Positions 21,808-24,150 of a stretch of 24,150 nucleotides of DNA are shown here, in pieces. Position 1 is the stretch's first letter, and each line of letters starts with the position of its first letter. Source of the DNA: SLQH01 sp964612995 (lineage in GTDB: Bacteria > Planctomycetota > UBA11346); the NCBI GenBank assembly GCA_964612995.1, contig CAZTGE010000057.1, positions 1 through 24,150 of the forward strand, given 5' to 3'. A program made the position numbers and the translations under genes. The notes beneath the pieces were generated by a model that was not told the DNA's origin, ran no database searches, and worked only from the letters and a program-made list of their open reading frames with translations.

Positions 21808-24024
21808 ATGGATGCCATCGCCAAGAGCTTCTTCGTCCTGCTCGCCATCTTGGGGATCGGGTTCGTCATCTTCATCCACGAGCTGGGCCATTTCCTGTTC
21901 GCCAAATGGGCCAAGGTCCGGGTCGATGTGTTCTCCATCGGCTTCGGCAAGCCGCTGTGGTCGAAGACGGTCGGCGAGACCGACTACTGCATCGCCATGT
22001 TCCCCTTCGGTGGCTACGTCGCCTTTCAGGAACACGAGGATCCGGAGGCGCCGGAAGAGGAGCGCGGGCGCGCCTTTGAAAGCGTCTCCGCCGGCTGGCG
22101 CGCCCTGATCCTCGGCTCAGGCGTCGTGTTCAACCTGGTCGCCTCGCTGCTGATCCTGCTGTTCCTCGCCTGGTACGGCCTGCCGATCCACCCGCCGCAG
22201 GTCGGCCAGGTCCAGCCACGTCTGGTCGACCAGCACGGCGACGTGGTCGCGAGCCCGGCGATGGAACTGGGCATGCGCATGGGCGATCACGTGCTCAGCG
22301 TCAACGGCCGCAGCATCAAGGCCTTCGAGCACATCCAGCTGAGCGTGATCGACACGGGTACCGCACCGGTCCATGTCAGCGTGCGCCGCGATGGGACGGT
22401 GACCCGCTTGCCGGCCGAGGGGCCGGGGGTGCCGCCGGTCTACGATCCGGCGGTCGGCCGGCCCCGGCTCGGTCTGGTGCCGGCGGTGGCGACGCGGGTC
22501 ACCGCGATCGCCGGCAGCGATGCGATCCCCGTGGGCGCCGACGTGGTGGCGGTCGACGGGCAGGAGGCCGGCGACATGCCGGCGCAGATGCTGCAGGAGG
22601 AGTTGCTGCTGCCGCGCCTCGGCGCCGAGCCGGTGCCGCTGACCGTCGCGCACAACGGCACGCGCGAGACCGTCGCCATCGCCTATGCCGGCGATCCGGC
22701 GGAGGGCGGCGGGCTGTGGGCCAGCGCGCTCGGTCTGCCGGTGCAGATCTCCGGCGTGATCGACGACATGCCGGCCGCAGCGGCCGGCTTGCGCCCGGGT
22801 GACTTCGTCCACAGCGTCGGGGGGCAGACCGTCGCCTCGACCATGCATCTGCGTGCGCTCATCCGCCGAGCGCTCGATGCCGACCCCGAGGCCACGGTCG
22901 CGATGAGCTACTGGCGGGCCGATGCCACAGGCGGCTGGACCACCCATCAGGCCGCGGTGCCGGCGAAACGCGATCCGGCCAGTGGCCAGCTGCTGATCGG
23001 GATCCAGCTCTCGCAGCGGCGCCAGGGCGTCCTGCCTTACCTCGTCCCCGGCCTGCGCCAGAGCGAATCGGCCCTGCGCGAGGCCGGCCTGGCGGCGGGG
23101 GACGTCCTGCTCGCGGTGCATGTCGATGACGCGGGCGAGGCCCGGCTGCGGTACCTGCGGGGCGGTCAGCGTGTGCTGGTGGCTCTGGACAAGTCGGCGT
23201 GGAAAGTGCTCGACGACGCGCACGAACCCAGCGCGCTGGCCAAGATCTTCTTCGCCCGCCCCACGACCCCGGTCACTCTGCGCCTGCTCGGAGCGCGCGT
23301 GATCGAGCTGACGCCCGAGGCGGTGGTGGTCGAGCGCCATGGCGGCTACGATGTCGACGGCCGTCGCGACGGCAAAGACGCAATCCCCGCCGATCGGGTG
23401 CCTGAGTCCTTGCGCGCAGCGTTGCGGCCGGGCGACTGGATCGCCAGCGCCTTCGCCCGCGACGGCGACGGCGACGGCGAACGTGCGCTCGAGATCGTGC
23501 GCGGCAACACCGCCGAGCAGCCCCATCGTGCCCAGGTCGCCCTGCCCGACCCGGGCGTGGCCATCGGCTTCAACGAATACCGCATGGTCGACTATCCGCT
23601 CGACGCCTGGTACGAGGGTTTCGGCGTGGCCTGGAACGAGTCGCAGCGCATCCTCGGCACCACATTCCGGCTGATCCCCAAGTTCTTCCAGCCGGCCGAA
23701 GAGGGCGGCGTCGACGCCTCCAAGTCGCTGCAGGGCCCGATCGGGATCTTCCGCACCCTGCGTTCAGGCGTGGAGACCGCCGGCATCGCCGGTTTCCTCA
23801 GGCTGCTCGCGATCCTCGGGCTCAACCTGTTCCTGATCAACCTGCTGCCGCTGCCGGTGGCCGACGGTGGTCGCCTGTTGTTCCTCGGCATCGAGACGAT
23901 CATCCGGCGCCCGCTGCCCCCGCGGCTGCTCGACGTGGTCAACGCGGTCGGCGTGGCGCTGATCCTCGCGCTGATGCTCTACGTGGTCGGACTCGATCTG
24001 CTGCGCTCCTTCGAGCTGCACTGA
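21808..24024 (+). CDS. rseP: RseP-family site-2 intramembrane metalloprotease
   Basis: A 738-residue membrane zinc protease that cuts anti-sigma factors or other membrane proteins within the bilayer. The first helix carries the zinc site HELGH (His24, Glu25, His28). MFPFGGYVAFQEHED follows, then helix 2 (ILGSGVVFNLVASLLILLFLAWYG). A long periplasmic part has three or four PDZ-like segments, near 147-197 (MELGMRMGDHVLSVNGRSI), 222-295, 314-365 (AAAGLRPGDFVHSVGGQTV) and possibly ~417-440 (LREAGLAAGDVLLAV). The C-terminal helices hold NLLPLPVADGG with the third zinc ligand Asp686, usually written P-x-L-D-G-G; here Ala replaces Leu. It is about 290 residues longer than E. coli RseP. No Shine-Dalgarno is visible before the ATG. 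It could process the FecR-type regulator encoded in this window, but that link is only inference. Confidence 0.92.
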   Translation: MDAIAKSFFVLLAILGIGFVIFIHELGHFLFAKWAKVRVDVFSIGFGKPLWSKTVGETDYCIAMFPFGGYVAFQEHEDPEAPEEERGRAFESVSAGWRALILGSGVVFNLVASLLILLFLAWYGLPIHPPQVGQVQPRLVDQHGDVVASPAMELGMRMGDHVLSVNGRSIKAFEHIQLSVIDTGTAPVHVSVRRDGTVTRLPAEGPGVPPVYDPAVGRPRLGLVPAVATRVTAIAGSDAIPVGADVVAVDGQEAGDMPAQMLQEELLLPRLGAEPVPLTVAHNGTRETVAIAYAGDPAEGGGLWASALGLPVQISGVIDDMPAAAAGLRPGDFVHSVGGQTVASTMHLRALIRRALDADPEATVAMSYWRADATGGWTTHQAAVPAKRDPASGQLLIGIQLSQRRQGVLPYLVPGLRQSESALREAGLAAGDVLLAVHVDDAGEARLRYLRGGQRVLVALDKSAWKVLDDAHEPSALAKIFFARPTTPVTLRLLGARVIELTPEAVVVERHGGYDVDGRRDGKDAIPADRVPESLRAALRPGDWIASAFARDGDGDGERALEIVRGNTAEQPHRAQVALPDPGVAIGFNEYRMVDYPLDAWYEGFGVAWNESQRILGTTFRLIPKFFQPAEEGGVDASKSLQGPIGIFRTLRSGVETAGIAGFLRLLAILGLNLFLINLLPLPVADGGRLLFLGIETIIRRPLPPRLLDVVNAVGVALILALMLYVVGLDLLRSFELH

Positions 24025-24049
24025 GTCCACCTGGTATCCGCACTGCGCT

Positions 24050-24069
24050 GGAGCGCCCGTAGGCGCTTC
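24050..24069 (+). terminator. hairpin after the protease gene
   Basis: AGCGCC and GGCGCT enclose the loop CGTA, and a G-T and a G-C pair extend the stem to 8 bp. It begins 26 bases after the stop codon. No strong T-tract follows. The remaining ~80 bases of the window hold nothing I can assign. Confidence 0.45.
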
Positions 24070-24150
24070 GCGGCTTGTACAGAGGCCGACGAAATGGAAA
24101 ACCCAGGACGCTCTACTGTTGAAAAGGCCGACTTTGATACGCGGCGCCTT

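Noticed and set aside
22117..23526. 469-residue open frame antisense to the site-2 protease
   Set aside because: No recognisable domain and it lies wholly inside a well-supported gene.

Overview
The window is one high-GC bacterial contig segment with a 100-base run of N at 13120-13219. It looks like a member of the Planctomycetota, or at least the PVC group. This is inferred from three things: ECF sigma factors of the planctomycete type paired with FecR/concanavalin-like membrane proteins, a short conserved protein (8380-8880) of a kind I associate with planctomycetes, and an unusually long site-2 protease with many PDZ-like segments. No rRNA, tRNA, IS element, phage gene or CRISPR array was seen.

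Layout, left to right. (1) 66-2846: a divergent pair, an uncharacterised protein on the minus strand and a 670-residue protein built almost wholly of about 21 DKNYY-type repeats on the plus strand. (2) 2847-3168: a non-coding spacer with a perfect 12-bp stem. (3) 3169-7380, plus strand: a secreted protein with a gingipain/caspase-like His-Cys pair and a malectin-like C-terminus, then an ECF sigma factor, a possible 29-residue coupled ORF, and a FecR-type membrane protein. (4) 7397-8268, minus strand: a broken mirror image of that sigma/membrane module. The sigma factor keeps region 2 but has lost region 4 and changes frame into a membrane/concanavalin-like segment. (5) 8380-12373, minus strand: a conserved small protein and a tightly overlapping operon of two GGDEF diguanylate cyclases and proC. 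(6) 12475-13059: hisB, then a 9-bp tandem repeat that runs into the assembly gap. (7) 13255-17144, minus strand: a small beta-barrel-like protein, a GT2 polyprenyl-phosphate glycosyltransferase, a GtrA domain fused to a PIG-V-like GT-C transferase, and a membrane-anchored protein. Together these look like a lipid-linked sugar synthesis, flipping and transfer cassette. (8) 17293-20229: a GH65-like phosphorylase domain fused to a beta-phosphoglucomutase. The HAD domain keeps all its catalytic residues, but the GH65 domain lacks its catalytic Glu. (9) 20230-24150: a hairpin-rich spacer, a HEAT-like repeat protein, and a 738-residue RseP-family protease.

The themes are envelope sensing and signalling (ECF sigma/FecR, RseP, c-di-GMP), envelope glycosylation, and scattered housekeeping genes (proC, hisB). 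The observations I would follow first are the pseudo-phosphorylase fused to an intact beta-phosphoglucomutase, the mirrored divergent promoter at 17162-17264, the truncated sigma factor, and the small ORF linked by ATGA overlaps on both sides.
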